From Heligmosomoides polygyrus polygyrus (taxonomy: Eukaryota; Nematoda; Chromadorea; Rhabditida; Heligmosomidae), in assembly GCA_947396885.1 (NCBI GenBank), contig OX377202.1, forward strand, positions 13,206,001 to 13,270,000: a stretch of 64,000 nucleotides of DNA, read 5' to 3'. Each line of letters begins with the position of its first letter. The first letter of the stretch is position 1. The notes under the pieces are model-generated. The model made no database searches. It saw only the letters and a list, made by a program, of their open reading frames with translations, and had not been told where the DNA came from. The translations under genes and the position numbers were made by a program. Of this stretch, positions 1 through 19,005 are shown one piece after another.

Positions 1-3000
1 TGAAGGAAGTGGTGCTGCCCGCTCGTGATAAGTTCTTCCCACTCATCACGAAATTCCTGAAGAACAACAAGTCCGGTGAGTGCGTTCTTCCTCACGTAGG
101 CATCTAGATGATTAGAATCGAACTTTTCCTCATTTTCTCACAAGCACACGCATATATATACACACACAGATACACGGATATACACGCAAATACACACAAA
201 CCGCGAACACAACAAACACCACATACCTCCCAAACACACACCATAGGCTACTTCTGGGATTCGCGGGGAATGTTATATATTGGGTTGATCAAAAAGTCTT
301 GCAACGCTTTACGCCACTGCCTGTTAAGCTTGTTAAAGCTCTTACAGTATTGGTCTTGTGTGATGACGTCATAGTACATTCTCGATGCTTCCTCAAGCAT
401 ACTATATAAGGCCTCGTCGAGTACGAATACAGCAACAATGTCAACGATAAGCAGCGGCATCCTACGACCTATCGTCTACTACGAATTTCTGCAAGGTGAT
501 TGCGTCAGGACTGCAGCCTCCAACATCTGCGCTGCATTCAAGGAGGAAGTCATTCACTCTTCCATAGTGGCCTGTTGGTATCGGCGCGGTAAGGCTGGAG
601 ATATATCTCCCGAAGATCGACCTTGTTCCGAACGCCCCTCTGTTGCGGAAGAAGACAGCTTCCGCGAAGCCTTCAAGGTGAAGCGAAATTCAACCACTCG
701 CGAATTGGCAGCGACAGTTGGATGCACGCAAAGCACCGTCGTTAGGCAGCTGGAGATCGCTGAGTACAGCAAAGTTTTGTCGTCTTGGGTACCACATGAG
801 CTGCGGGACTCTGACAAGGCATGCCGAATCAGTGTTGCTGAGTCGCTGCTTCTTCGCCCGCACAGAATGGATATTCTAAAGGGCATTGATACTGGTGATG
901 AAAGCTGGGTTCTTTATGTTAACCACCCCGCAATAGCCAACAGCTCCCACGCGGAGAATTGGCTCCAAGACAACGTGGAGACCACGAAAAGAACGATTTA
1001 CCTCGACGGCATCTTACCACATTCCCTGAATTTGCCCCTGTTTCTGATTCAGGACGGCCAAAGCAAGGGTTTTGCTTCACTGCTAATTTCTGACCCAATG
1101 CATCCCTCCTCTGGCCCGCTGCAAGCTCTGAGCTGGCAACGGGTCAGCGGAGGGATGCATTGGGTCAGAAACTGGCAGCGGAGCAAAACCATCGCCTTGA
1201 AGGTAAATGTTTCCCTACGCGCTGACGAGGTAGCATTACCTCGGCACTTACCTCGGGTTTTCCCCGCCGCGCGTTGATGAATCGCGCGTAAGTGGGGAGT
1301 GGGGTAAATCTTGCACTTATCTGCAGGTAAGTCGTTCATGAATCCGGCCGCATGCTTGGCCGTTTTTGGCTGCGCCAAAAACGTCCAGAATGGGAAAATG
1401 TCTCTCTGCCGCACGACCACGTGCGTCCTCATGACGCAAAAGTGAGTCGCGAGAAGATCCAGGAGCTAATCTGGGAAGTTCTGCTCCATCCGCCGTACTC
1501 TCCAGACATCGCTCCTTCTGACTACGACCTGCTCAGAACTCTGAATCAGCATCTTCAAGGAAGAGAGTTCGATGATCGAGGTCAACTGGAAATGGATGTT
1601 TCTGAATTCTTTTCCTCTCAGCCCTCGGAATTCTGGCCGAAAGGAATTGAAACGCTGCCTAAAAGATGAGGCAGGATCTTAGACTTGGATGGGGAATACA
1701 TCGTGGACTGGGTTTTTGTATATTGCATTGTATTGTATTGTATTGTAATAATGTTGTGCTAGTGTTGCTCAAGACTTTTCGATCAACCTAATACAAGTTG
1801 AAGCCCGTCAACACACCCTGTCTCCGGTAATATTTAGTAACAGCTTCAATATCTGAGAAGGAAACAGTAGGGCCTTAATCGGCGAGTGTATTCTGTCGCC
1901 TATGTAGTCACTCTTTCTACTGGAATCTGAGGTATTCAGGTTTCCTCGTCGGTGACTCGCTGACATGGGCTGATTTGTACGTTGCCGAGTTGGCTGAACT
2001 GGCCACGGTTGCTCCGACGCTCTATGACGGATATCCTGAGGTGGGTCAGCGAGTTCTTAACGAATTGCATTTAAAAAGATGGCATGGTGAGATCTTGACT
2101 AGGGATAAGCGGATTCTCCGTTTCCGTGTTCCGAATTTCGGTTTCGGGCCGTTTCAGCCCTTTCGTAAGCACGCGGATGATGTTGAAGATCCATTATGCA
2201 GATATGTCCTAATTAAGTTGAATTATTGTGTGGAATTTTTTAGAATCGATACTTAGGTGTGGTCTTAACAACAGAAACGTCAGCTATAAGCGTGCCGTAT
2301 TTATAAGAATACTCCTATAAGGACAACACGTATTTTTATGAAAAGGCAGCTGAATTTACTCATATTTCTTTGCTATCTTTTACAGTCTAGTTATTCAGCG
2401 ATATTCTTGCCTTGTTTGCTTTGTGAAAAAATGACTCTATTCATGAGCGCGTGGTAGTGCAGTCGAAGGAGACGCCGACTATCACGTACGCACGATTCCA
2501 GGTTCTTGTTTCGGATTTCCCACCCAGGCCAGCCACCATCTCTCCGGGGCAGTGAGTTGGTAGCAGACCTCCCGGGGAGGATAAGACATTGTTTTGTCCA
2601 TCAACTGGCTACCTCAGTTCATTGTGTAGGCCAAAGACGCACTTATACTGTCTGCACGACATCGAATAGAAGTAGAATACGTGGCGCATACCGCAAAGAA
2701 ACTGGATATTGTCGACATTTACCCGTGCGTTTTACCGTTTCTTTTTGCGTTTTTTAAATTTCTCAAAACCTACCGACGCCAGGGTGGTGTTTATATTTTG
2801 TTTACAGAAACCAAACCGAAACTGTGCCCTTGCTTCTCAATTTCCAAAAAATTGTTAATATTTTGTTAAAATTATTTAGAAAATTTAGATTTAGCTTTAG
2901 AAAAGAGCATTGCTGCACTGTACGTATTTCAAAGAACAAAAAGAACAGGAAACTGAAGTGCAGATCCTCTCCAGGTCCCACTATTGTAGGATCGCAGCTT

Positions 3001-3205
3001 GCTAAATGGGGAAGTTCTTGAACTCTGCCAATCTTGAGCTGCTTAGAGTTTAAGTAAAGCTTTTGATAAACGTTGTTGCGATCTATAAAGCATTGCCTTT
3101 TGTTATCTTGAACTATCATTTCAGTTGAAATCTCACTCGGAAAAGGTTCGTTCGAATCCGCAGTTGAAGAAGTGGCTCGAAATCCGGCCGCAGACGAAAT
3201 TCTGA
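1..3205 (+). CDS. Glutathione S-transferase, nematode sigma-like/nu class (gene A, 5' part outside window)
   Basis: Three 3' exons of a GST are visible: 1-75, 1940-2040 and 3125-3205. They read VKEVVLPARDKFFPLITKFL and following residues, then the conserved GDSLTWADL segment (N-capping box of the C-terminal domain), then a 26-residue tail ending RPQTKF and TGA. Donors are gtgagt at 76 and gtgggt at 2041; acceptors are attcag and tttcag. Intron phases (1, then 0) equal those of genes B-D, so these are exons 5-7 of a seven-exon gene. The N-terminal thioredoxin-like domain with the catalytic Tyr lies left of the window. Introns are 1864 bp (containing a mariner) and 1084 bp (containing a SINE). 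The product should conjugate glutathione to electrophiles in the cytosol. No lesion is seen in the visible part. An AATAAA lies at 3361-3366. Confidence 0.9.
280..1791 (+). mobile_element. mariner element M1 in intron 5 of GST A, inactive
   Basis: Terminal inverted repeats TTGGGTTGATCAAAAAGTC and, at the right end, the complement of TTAGGTTGATCGAAAAGTC lie between TA dinucleotides at 278-279 and 1792-1793. The interior encodes a mariner transposase in two blocks. Block 438-about 1020 has a helix-turn-helix region and the first catalytic D in GDESW. Block 1352-1669 has HDHVRPH (second D) and SPDIAPSDYDLL (third D). Between them about 350 bp of unrelated sequence breaks the gene. Confidence 0.85.
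1063..1195. repeat. Palindromic insert within mariner M1
   Basis: Arms of about 48 nt (near 1063-1110 and 1145-1195) are inverted copies of each other; both contain the motif ctgacccaatgcatccctcc or its complement. The insert sits between the transposase blocks of M1 and looks like a small inverted-repeat element that helped destroy the gene. Confidence 0.6.
2450..2712 (+). repeat. tRNA-derived SINE copy S1 (diverged) in intron 6 of GST A
   Basis: It shows the family head (TAGTGCAGTCGA, an A-box variant), the B-box region (tttcggatttcccacccagg) and the body landmark tagaagtagaatacgtggcg near 2668-2687. The 3' tail of CCTTTAT units is not recognisable. Confidence 0.6.
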
Positions 3206-3360
3206 AGCGAACATGCTTATCTCGTGATCGGTGTGGTTGGTTTTAACAAATATCGACGACTCTTCTGTAATATTTGTTCTATGTTATTTTCTATGCTAAT
3301 ATGTATTACAATAGCTCGTTGAGCATGCCTTGGTATGTGGCACCTTTGATAAAAGTTGGA

Positions 3361-3366
3361 AATAAA
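3361..3366 (+). other. Candidate polyadenylation signal of GST A
   Basis: AATAAA lies 156 bp after the stop codon at 3205, a plausible 3' UTR length. Only the hexamer is seen; the cleavage site is inferred. Confidence 0.45.
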
Positions 3367-3798
3367 TTATCGCATTTCTGAGTATGTTTTAGGTTACGGG
3401 AAAAGTGCGTTCCGTTCTAGTGCTTTGAACATTCCCGCCATAGTTTCAACTTCTTACTGCACGACTTGAAATGAAAGATCTTGAAACCACTAGATTGAGA
3501 GAAGTAGTTCAAATACATATGAAATATATAGGACGACTGTCAAAGTCGGAAGAATATGGGCCACTTCCCGTAGGAGCAGAGAAGGCAGACTTTCGTGTCG
3601 CGGAGCTTTATGACGTGAATCGCGGAAGCGCGAGGTCAGAATTAATTCAAAACTAGGATACTATGTTAGAAAGCAATCGCCTAAAAAATCAGCAGTGTAG
3701 TGCGAGGTAGAAATGATTCAATTCATTCTCTCCAAGCCTTAAGTGACTGGTAATGAGGTTGCAAGCTCTCACAATGATTTTAGGTGATCAAGACTCTA

Positions 3799-3874
3799 GC
3801 GCTAGGCGGAGCTCGAACCCGCACCTACCGCTGATGGGACGAGAATGGTCTACGCCATTACACCACTGCTGCTG
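3799..3874 (-). repeat. tRNA-like module (type alpha), solitary copy
   Basis: On the minus strand it has an A-box-like TGGTGTAATGG, a B box GGTTCGAGCTC and a 3' end gcctagcgc. It belongs to the same family as 46016-46090. The anticodon region does not fold into a 5-bp stem with a 7-nt loop, so a functional tRNA is unlikely. Confidence 0.6.
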
Positions 3875-4712
3875 TTCGATCATACGCAACATTACATGAG
3901 ATAATTCGAAATCGAGAAAGAGAACCTTAAAATAACAGAAACCCTTGCTCAGAATTGACGATCGTACAGAAAAATAGACGCAAAGCCTACAATTAATTTT
4001 CCTATAATTTAGCTTAAGGTTCAGGTGTGCGGTATCAAAACCTATCATGGTAGAGGTTTTTCTTATGAAATAAAAGGAAAGAAACTCACTTAGTCCGAAC
4101 TCTACGATCTTGCGCCGAAATAGTAGTTGTTTATTACAATGGTCGAATCACCAACCAACGCGAACTTTCCCGGTAACATTCAAGTGATCACTTTGGGTAC
4201 TCGATGCCCTGCTGCTGGTTAGTTCACGATGAAATCTAGCAATCATGTTAGTAAATTAGACCCGGACATATTGATGAAAAACTGAGAGCAAAGCACGAAT
4301 ATCTGCTGGAAATGTACTCTGCTCTGATAAGAGGAATGTTGCCACCCTTTCTTACAACAATTCCAAATAACACATAGTTGAATTCATCACCTCAGAAGCT
4401 GTACTATTTGGAGTTAAAAGCTGCTTCGAAATTCTATTGTCACCACATATCTAGCTTTCACAGAGTTTTTTTCGCATGATTCTAGGACTGCGTTCAGAGG
4501 AGAATTTTCGCCGAGTACCAGAGCGTCGCTTCGATAGTTCATGAACTCTGTCAATTTATTCACAACTTATTGATTGGTACATAGCTGAAAAAGTTCGAAA
4601 CGCTGACAATAAAGGTGCTGACCATGATGAGCTTCATTATTGAAAAATCTGAATGTTACCATTAATGGTTTGAAATATTCGGGCGGATTTCGAATTCAAT
4701 AGATCAGACGAT

Positions 4713-4917
4713 GTTTCAAATCTTCTGTGCCACGCAGGTTTGTTAGATTCAACTTTATTTCGCCTGACTTTGGGAAGATTAGAGCAATTGACGGGATGAG
4801 TGTACAGTCCGCAAAACACCGAACTTCTTTCAGGCCATTGATTACGACGATATCGTTGAAACGTCAGGCGAAATAAAGTTGAATTTAACAAACCTGCGTA
4901 GCACAGTAGATTTGAAG
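4713..4917. repeat. Inverted-repeat (MITE-like) hairpin element
   Basis: Arms of about 55 nt (4713-4769 and 4863-4917) are near-perfect inverted copies with the core caactttatttcgcctgac, separated by about 93 bp. No coding capacity. A non-autonomous DNA transposon is the likely origin. Confidence 0.65.
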
Positions 4918-6141
4918 CTATTCCACCAAAATGCACAGGTTTTATGATAGTCAATCATGGAGATCAGAAGATGGTTTCTGATTCTGAAGGCGTTTCCAGC
5001 TGTCACGTAGATGTCACATTAAGAAAGGATGCAGGGCGTCCTTCCTCACTGTTTACTCAATTCTGTTCGTTCTGCTGACAAAGTGTCCGAAGATGGGGGC
5101 TTAGGTGGTATACAGGTTGCAATCAATCGAAATCAGTCGATTCTCCCTCCATCTGTTGCAGAAGTGATGACAAAAGGGAATGATGATAGCTTATCTCATA
5201 CACTTCATGCTATCTCACTACGTATTTCGGAGACACAGTGTGGCCGATGCTGTGACTCCCCAGCGACCACAGTTCGGTTTGTCGTTGCAGGGCGGTCAAG
5301 AACATGCAGACAAACACAAAGAGAGAGAGTGCAAGCCAACGCAGGCGTATAAATTCACCACCCGCCGGTGGTTTCCATCACTGCGACCGATGGCTCGGTT
5401 GCCTTTCAAGTCTAGAAATTCTCTCAAGTCCTGCGCTCCATCTGAGCTGGTACGAGACGTAGTACTCTAAGGTAGGAATAGCGAAGCTTGCAGTGAACGC
5501 GAGAATCGGAGTTTATCCACTCGTTGGCTGGATGCGCCACGCATTTTTCTATGAGGTGCTCGATTGTTTCTATGAAATACAACCCGCGGAGGAACTTATG
5601 GCTTGGCCATGTGGATTTTAAAAGATGAGTTATGTAGATTCCTGTTTTGACTGCTACCAAAAAGATGGACATACATTCGTCTTGCCCACTTTAAGTTTTC
5701 ACTATTCAACACTATTTTCCTGAGTTATATCTCTTTTTATTTAATTCACCTGTTTTCTAATACACATCTATCTCCACTGTTGCAGACAATGTTCTCAAAT
5801 TACATTTAATTGTTTTTCATAATCTTTCTTTCCTTTGTTTCTCATCTTCGTGTGCCTGATCTTCCCTTTATTTCCATCTTCATAATTCTCTTCTCATTTA
5901 GACAGATTTTGAAGATATCTTAAAAGAAGCTCCTGTTCTTCACTGAAGAGCCACGAAAGGGGCAAAGCACAATAGTTTTTCTGAAGAAACTGGCAAAACG
6001 AACCTTTTATATCTTATTACGTAACTTTGTTTCGTTTATTATGTAAAAATACGATGAATGAACACTTTACATCTTTCTATACTTCTTTGAACGTCTAGAT
6101 TTTCTTGTCTTGATTCGTCTGTGTTCTATAATGCCTAGACT

Positions 6142-6221
6142 GGCCAGAACTCAAACCCGAAATTGATCCGGGATGCAGGGTGAGAGAGCCACCGCCTTCC
6201 CCAACTGCGCTAACCCACCCC
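6142..6221 (-). repeat. tRNA-like sequence (type gamma)
   Basis: The minus strand reads GGGGTGGGTTAGCGCAGTTG at its head, giving a good A box (TTAGCGCAGTTGG), and GGGTTTGAGTTC as a B-box match. A related sequence lies at 27229-27314. It is probably a pol III-type SINE head or tRNA pseudogene; cloverleaf pairing is incomplete. Confidence 0.45.
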
Positions 6222-6361
6222 TTTTTAAGATATGCTGTTCACGACGTAATATATCACAAGAGAGCAGAGGAGTCCGTGAAAGCCGAATAACCGACTAGGT
6301 TTAAAACTAGCATTCTTCATCCTGACGGTATCATAATTATCTGGTTCTTTCCTCTTCTAAA

Positions 6362-7274
6362 GTGTGAACCAAGATAACGTGAACAAGATTTTTTTGTCAT
6401 AATTATAAAACAATCAACAATTCGAGAAAACGACGACTAAATTACAGCAATACGAACATTAGGGTACTCATGTTTAAGTGGTTTCGAAGTGGCCTCCTTT
6501 GGAGCGGATGCAGAGGGCCAAACGTTTCGCGAATTTTTCGACGATGGGCAGCAGGTGATCCGGAGACAACCAACCGTTCCCATTCCTGGCGCAGGGATTC
6601 CTTCAGAGACTCGAGACTGCGGTGGCGTTTGAAGTCGACCCTATCCTCTAAAATGCCCACACACTCTAGCCCATCGGATTCAAATCCGGAGAATACGGCG
6701 TCATTCCGAAGGCGTGGTGAAGTCGGGGAAATTGACCTTGCAGTACGCCTGCGCACTCTTCGCACTATGTCCTGGAGCAGAGTTCTGTTGGAACGTCCGA
6801 TGGGTATCACAGAAGTGCTGGTGGGCTCAAGGAAGAACTACGGACTCGAGAATGTCTCGCTGGCACACATCTTCGTCGATTTTCACTCCTTTATCCATGA
6901 AACCAGGGGTCTTGCCGCTGGCGCAGATCCCGCTCCAAACCATGGCAGATTGTGGGCTTTGGACGATAGCAGAGGTGCCTGAAGCCTGTGTAGGCCACAT
7001 CCTAGCATTTTGGCGATTGTGCGCCTGCTCCACGGTGAACAGCTTGTCATCCGTGAACAGAATCTGTTCCCAGGTCCGACCTGCGGCCCATCGTCGAAAA
7101 ATTCGCGAAGCGTTTGGCCCTCTGCGTCCGCTCCAAGGGAGGCCACTTCAAAACCACTTGAACATGGCGTACCTTAATGTTAGTATTGTTGCAATTTAGT
7201 CATTGTTTTCTCAATTTGTTGGTTGTTTTATAACGACGACAAAAAAATCTTGTCCAAGTTATTTTGGTGACCAT
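6362..7274 (-). mobile_element. Tc1/maT-type foldback element with transposase fragment
   Basis: Roughly 195-bp arms (6362-6558 and 7077-7274) are inverted copies of each other. The unique centre and left arm, read on the minus strand, match the C-terminal part of a maT-type Tc1/mariner transposase. Blocks are FTDDKLFTVEQAHNRQNARM, then MVWSGICASGKTP, then DFKRHRSLESLKESLRQEW. Frameshifts and stops interrupt it. The right arm repeats the 3' end of the transposase in inverted orientation, so the element looks like an internally rearranged, non-autonomous derivative. Confidence 0.7.
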
Positions 7275-7606
7275 GTATAAAGCTGCCATATGTTGCGGAG
7301 ACGGAAGGTCTGCAAGGTTTCATTGAGCTTTGTTGCTGTCTGATTTCAGGGTTTACCTTTAGTTAGTTACGCGGTATAGAAGCTAGTGACTTACAGTTAT
7401 GTGAATTGATTCTCGTTCATTTTAGCTCGAAAAGTTTCGGCTTAGCTATGGAAGTTCTGATGGAAATTACGCAGAGCCTAGTTAATTAAGGAGAATCGAA
7501 GGCGAGAATCTAAGTCGATCTAACATGGGCACTCCAGGACCGGATGCTCGTAAGAGGTGGGGGAGAAATTCTATCAACTAATTCAAAATGACCACCGATC
7601 AACGTA

Positions 7607-8661
7607 TTAGGTTGTCCCATAAGTCTTCGCCGTTTTTTTCACCCATTCACTGCAGATTTTGCCGGCGGTCTCTTGCATAGCGCTGCATAGCTTTCGAAAG
7701 AGAATGATTCGCTCTATCAGAGCATGTATTGCATTTCTTTTTCATCATGAACTTTGTCAATTTTTAGGTCGTTGAAGTGAAAAGTGAAAAGTGAAAAAAT
7801 GAAAAAGTAGCCATTTGCGCACTTGTTCTCTCCGCTTGGGTTTGTGATTTTTTGTGCGGTTTTTTATAGCATTTAGGAGACAATGTTCTGTACTACAAGA
7901 ATATGTGTTAGTGCTGTTTGCTCATTTGTCCTTTATTGATTTTTAGGTCATCAAATTGGGACGTCCGAAGGAGGATGGCTATTTTTGCCGACAGCTCTTG
8001 CTCTGTGGTTGGAGTTTTTGGGTTGGTGTTATATGCCATTCGAAAGCGAATGTGTTGCTCTATAAGAATGTGTGTCGCGTTTATTGATTTCTATTGAATA
8101 TCAACAAAATGCCAAAAAGAGAAATCGTCTTCACCAACAACTCCTTCTCCTTCCTCAGTTGTTGATATTCGACAGAAATCAGCGTGAGCCAATAAACGTG
8201 ACACAAATTCTTACTGAGGAAGACATCCTCTTCCAAACGACATATAACTCCAAGCAAAAAGGTCCAACCACAGAACAGGAGTTCTGGTAAAAATTCGGAC
8301 GGAAAAGTCGGAATTCCCAATTTGATGGCCTAAAAATCAATAAAGTTCAAGTGAGAAAATAGGTCAAACGCATATTCTTGTAGTACCGAACATTGTCTTC
8401 CAAGTGCTATAAAAAATGCGCAAAAAATTACAAACCTAAGCGGAGAGAACAAGTGCGCAAATGGCTACTTTTTCACTTTTTCACTTTTCACTTCAACGAC
8501 CTAAAAATTGACAAAATTTATGATGAGAAAAGAAATGCAATAATGCACTGTTAAAGAAAATCATTCTCTTTCGAAAGCTGTGCAGCGCTATGCAAGAAAC
8601 CGCCGGCGAAATCTGCAGTGAATCGTTGAAAAAAACGGCGGGGACTAATGGGACAACCTAA
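7607..8661. mobile_element. 1,055-bp fully palindromic mariner-type MITE
   Basis: Ends are TTAGGTTGTCCCATAAGTC and (right end, complemented) TTAGGTTGTCCCATTAGTC, flanked by TA at 7605-7606 and 8662-8663. The inverted similarity runs through the whole element to a centre near 8140. For example the blocks at about 7800-7830 and 8440-8470 (containing acttgttctctccgctt) mirror each other. No transposase is encoded; the TIR resembles those of mariners in this window. Confidence 0.85.
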
Positions 8662-8663
8662 TA

Positions 8664-9818
8664 GATAAACTAACAGTCCTTGAAATGCAGCTCAGATTCG
8701 TCAATCGTATGCTCATTTCTGGGAAGAACATCAGATGCATTGCACGGACACGATGGTGCAATTCTGAACATTCAATCTTCAGAAGCCTGGCCACTTCACT
8801 GTGAGAGTTGTCGAACGTGGACTAAGGGAACGTAGTCGACTGTTTCTAGTACGAGCCCACTATTACCTAGGAAGAGGAGATAGTAGCTACAGCCGTTAGA
8901 AATGCTAGAATTGCAGCACTAATGGTAGGGATGAATTGAAGTGTGTTGATTCGAATTGTGTTGATTTCGAGAGTCAGTATGAAAAAGGTTATGATCGTTT
9001 AAAATGGACCAGTTAAAAGCGAAAAAAAAACTAACACTACTTAAAAGTTATTACACTATTCAATGCAGTTAAAAATTTCTCAGGAGCCAAATTTTGTTGT
9101 GCCATTATGAGTCGCCTCGTAGACTGCCAGGGCGACTCCCTCTTTTACCGAAGTACGGTTTAGTGATAAATTCCAGTCGTTGGAACTTATAGCGAAGGCA
9201 CTACATTTTGACTTGTGCAGGAACTGGTTTCTACTGGAGACTAATTTTGCTGAGGCGCACCAGCAGAATATATGGGAAGCAATCTTCAGTGGAAGGCGAT
9301 CATGCAAAAAGAAAACAGATCGAGAATTCTGAAGAGATATTCCGTCTGATGTCAAAGTTTATTTGCTCATCACCGAACCGTTCTTGGAACCGCCAGTTAC
9401 AGACTTTTAAGGGAATTTTCTGCTTCCCATCTTATCAGTTGGCGTTATCACTATTCCAAGAACTTAAGCGAGGCCTCCACTTGACCTCATTGACTGTTCA
9501 TACATTGATTCGATTTCGCGGCCAAGGTGGCACTCTTCTTCCTCTTGTATCAGTTGTGGGGCGCACTTGGTGCAACTCTAATGGGCGAGGGTCCACCACG
9601 TATCATTTTAGGCAGTTCTACCCCGTAAACAGCACGCTTGAACTATGCATGTTTGCTTGCTTAATTTCGTTATTATCAAAGTTTTCGGACGACTCCCCTG
9701 GTCTTAGATTAGAAAAATGACAGTGGACTTTCCCTCATTAGAATTGCACCGCGCACTTCAGCATGTCAGTGTGTTTCTCAGCATTTGTCATTGTCAGTCT
9801 TCTGTACGTTTTTTCTTC
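8664..9818. other. Intergenic stretch without recognised gene
   Basis: The longest open frame, 9208-9720 on the + strand (170 aa), has no recognisable domain and shows no coding hallmarks beyond its length. I see no element boundary here. Confidence 0.4.
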
Positions 9819-10259
9819 GATGAACACGCGATCAGCGTCGCACAGCGTGGAATCGAGAGGACGATGCTCGGAGTGACACGACTCACGCAAGTGAGAGAAG
9901 GCCTCCGGAGTTCCGAGCTTCGCCGACGTTCGAAGACCAGAGACGCTGTCGCGTGGGACAAGTTGTCGAAAATTAGGTGGGCCGGCCACGTAATGCGCTT
10001 CGCAGACGCTTCGGCTGGACGAGAGCCATCACCGACTGGATTCCGCGGGATGTCAAAAGAACACCAGGACGCCCACCAACGCGTTGGTCGGTCTTCTTCG
10101 TTAAAGCCCTGAACGACCGATATGACGCTCTTCGTGTCCCTCGAGCGAGGAGGATCCATTGGACCACTCTGGCACGCGACAGGGACGAATGGAGACGCTG
10201 CTGGCACCCGCTCGAGCAATTCGATGATCAACGGGACGACAGGTGATACAGGTGATACA
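9819..10259 (+). mobile_element. 5'-truncated RTE LINE (3' end only)
   Basis: The sequence is nearly identical to the 3' end of the RTE at 41201-44959 (compare 44528-44959). It encodes the C-terminal region around HAISVAQRGIERTMLGVTRL and [11 protein letters not shown], with a small insertion near 10010. It ends in the family microsatellite tail (ggtgatacaggtgatacagg). The short direct repeat tgtacgtt flanks it (9804-9811 and 10262-10269), as expected for target-primed insertion. Confidence 0.85.
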
Positions 10260-10591
10260 GGTGTACGTTCTATGCAGGAGTCTGGCTCTGAAACCAGCTC
10301 TGTTAAGTACCTTTAGCGACCATTTACACGTCTAGGCGATATCGCCGTCCTCGGAAGTCCAGTCATGATGCGAGGTCTTACTAGTGGATACTTTTTAACC
10401 CAACTTGTCGAACTTGTCGATCAGGATGGCTTGAGAATACAAAGTGGGGAAAACTGACGTGCTTTGCGGGAAGGGTACGTATTCAGGCTCACCGAGACGT
10501 CATGAGGCAAATTGTATGCGTATTTGGCCAATAGAATTGCTTTTGGTAGTCAGAAGATGAATAAGTCAAGATTCGTCTCACTGACGAGCGT

Positions 10592-10868
10592 GTACAGCGC
10601 AGTCGGAAGAGGCACCGGCTGAGCGTGGCTGAGCGTACAGACGACTCAAGGCTCCAAGTTAACCGACCCCTCCATCCATTCGGGGTCTGTGAACTGATAT
10701 CAGACTTGTCTGGGAAAGGTGAAACGCTGACTTGTCTATCGGCTGGACACCGCAAACCATGCATAGGCCAAACACGCATTTTAAGCAGCTCTACGATATC
10801 ACGTAGAAATGCAAGGCGTGGCGCGTCCAAGAGGAGATTGATTAACGCCATCCGCTATCCTCAGTTCT
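10592..10868 (+). repeat. tRNA-derived SINE copy S2
   Basis: A box cagcgcagtcgg at 10595. Body landmarks include cagacttgtctgggaaagg and atcggctggacaccgc, then aggcgtggcgcgtcc and attgattaacgcc near the 3' end. The tail has decayed to ccgctatcctc. Confidence 0.75.
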
Positions 10869-11112
10869 TATCGTTTCACTGTCGCTGAAGAAATAGCGGA
10901 CTTGGTTGGTGTGGGCGGAGCCCGAAACTTGACGCAGTCCCAGGCGAGGTGGGAACCAGCACCTTCTTCGGTACTGCGATAGGTGACCCGATGCTCGAGT
11001 GTCCAAACATTGTTTTTTCAGATGTCCTTTGTTTCATAGAATGCTCGTCCCTTCATTGATGCATCGTGTTGACTCTAAATCAGTTCCGCCCTAAATCTTC
11101 CGGTATTGCAGA

Positions 11113-18296
<7,184 letters not shown>

Positions 18297-19005
18297 AGCG
18301 CGCTCGACTACCCTGTAATCGATGTAATCGAGTTAAACAAATGTTAACGATTTTACTGCAATATTTTTGCTGCTGCTAGTATTGTGATAGCTCGCTAAAC
18401 GTGTTCAACTATGTGACGTCTTTGTGGTATGAATCAGAGCCATGAACAAGTCAGTGCTTCACCCTTCCTTGGCAAGCCCGGTACCAACTACATACAATCT
18501 ATTTATTTATTTGTTTGCACCATATAGTGCTCAAAAAATAAACGCAAAATTGACACGGTAAACTGCAAAAAACACAATGTGAGAAACAAGAAATTAAAAG
18601 CCATTAACGACACGAATGAAGTTAGTTAACTGACTAAACTGTAGTTCTTCAAAGAAGTAAGGGCCGAACTGCGAATTCGAGAAAAAAACAGCAAATTCTG
18701 TGAAAATTCTTTACTAGAAAGAATTAAATAGGAGGAGACTGAGGAAGGTTGAGATGCAGTCTGCAGAACTCGTAGATAAACTTCTGGTGGCAGCTTGCCC
18801 TTTTTCAAGGAAATGTGGCGGCAGGACATCACACACACATCACACTGGACACAATACCTAAGACTTGAACACTTGCTTGAGATTTGATGCCTGCAGAACC
18901 GCCCTCAGGCTCCTCAGAAGCATTGTACCAGACCACAATATCGTAAATAGTTGATCTCGGCTATCCGAAGAACCGAATTACAGATGCAAACGGCCAGCGT
19001 GAATA
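18297..19005. other. Downstream flank of GST B
   Basis: No second gene is seen. At 18501-18520 there is a short ATTT-type repeat (atttatttatttgtttg) followed by sequence that may be the 3' end of a LINE in minus orientation. An AATAAA near 18537 lies in that segment and is not a convincing signal for gene B. Confidence 0.4.

Larger units (their letters stand above)
3367..6361. other. Intergenic region between GST A and the maT foldback element
   Basis: No gene is recognised. Small open frames such as 3471-3656, 4637-4954 and 5029-5352 have no family signature and no splice context. Recognisable content is limited to a tRNA-like module (3799-3874), a hairpin element (4713-4917) and a tRNA-like sequence (6142-6221). 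A pyrimidine-rich stretch occupies about 5690-5900. Confidence 0.5.

Noticed and set aside
9208..9720. 170-aa open frame on the + strand between GST A and B
   Set aside because: No domain, no splice context, and composition like the surrounding non-coding DNA; likely chance.
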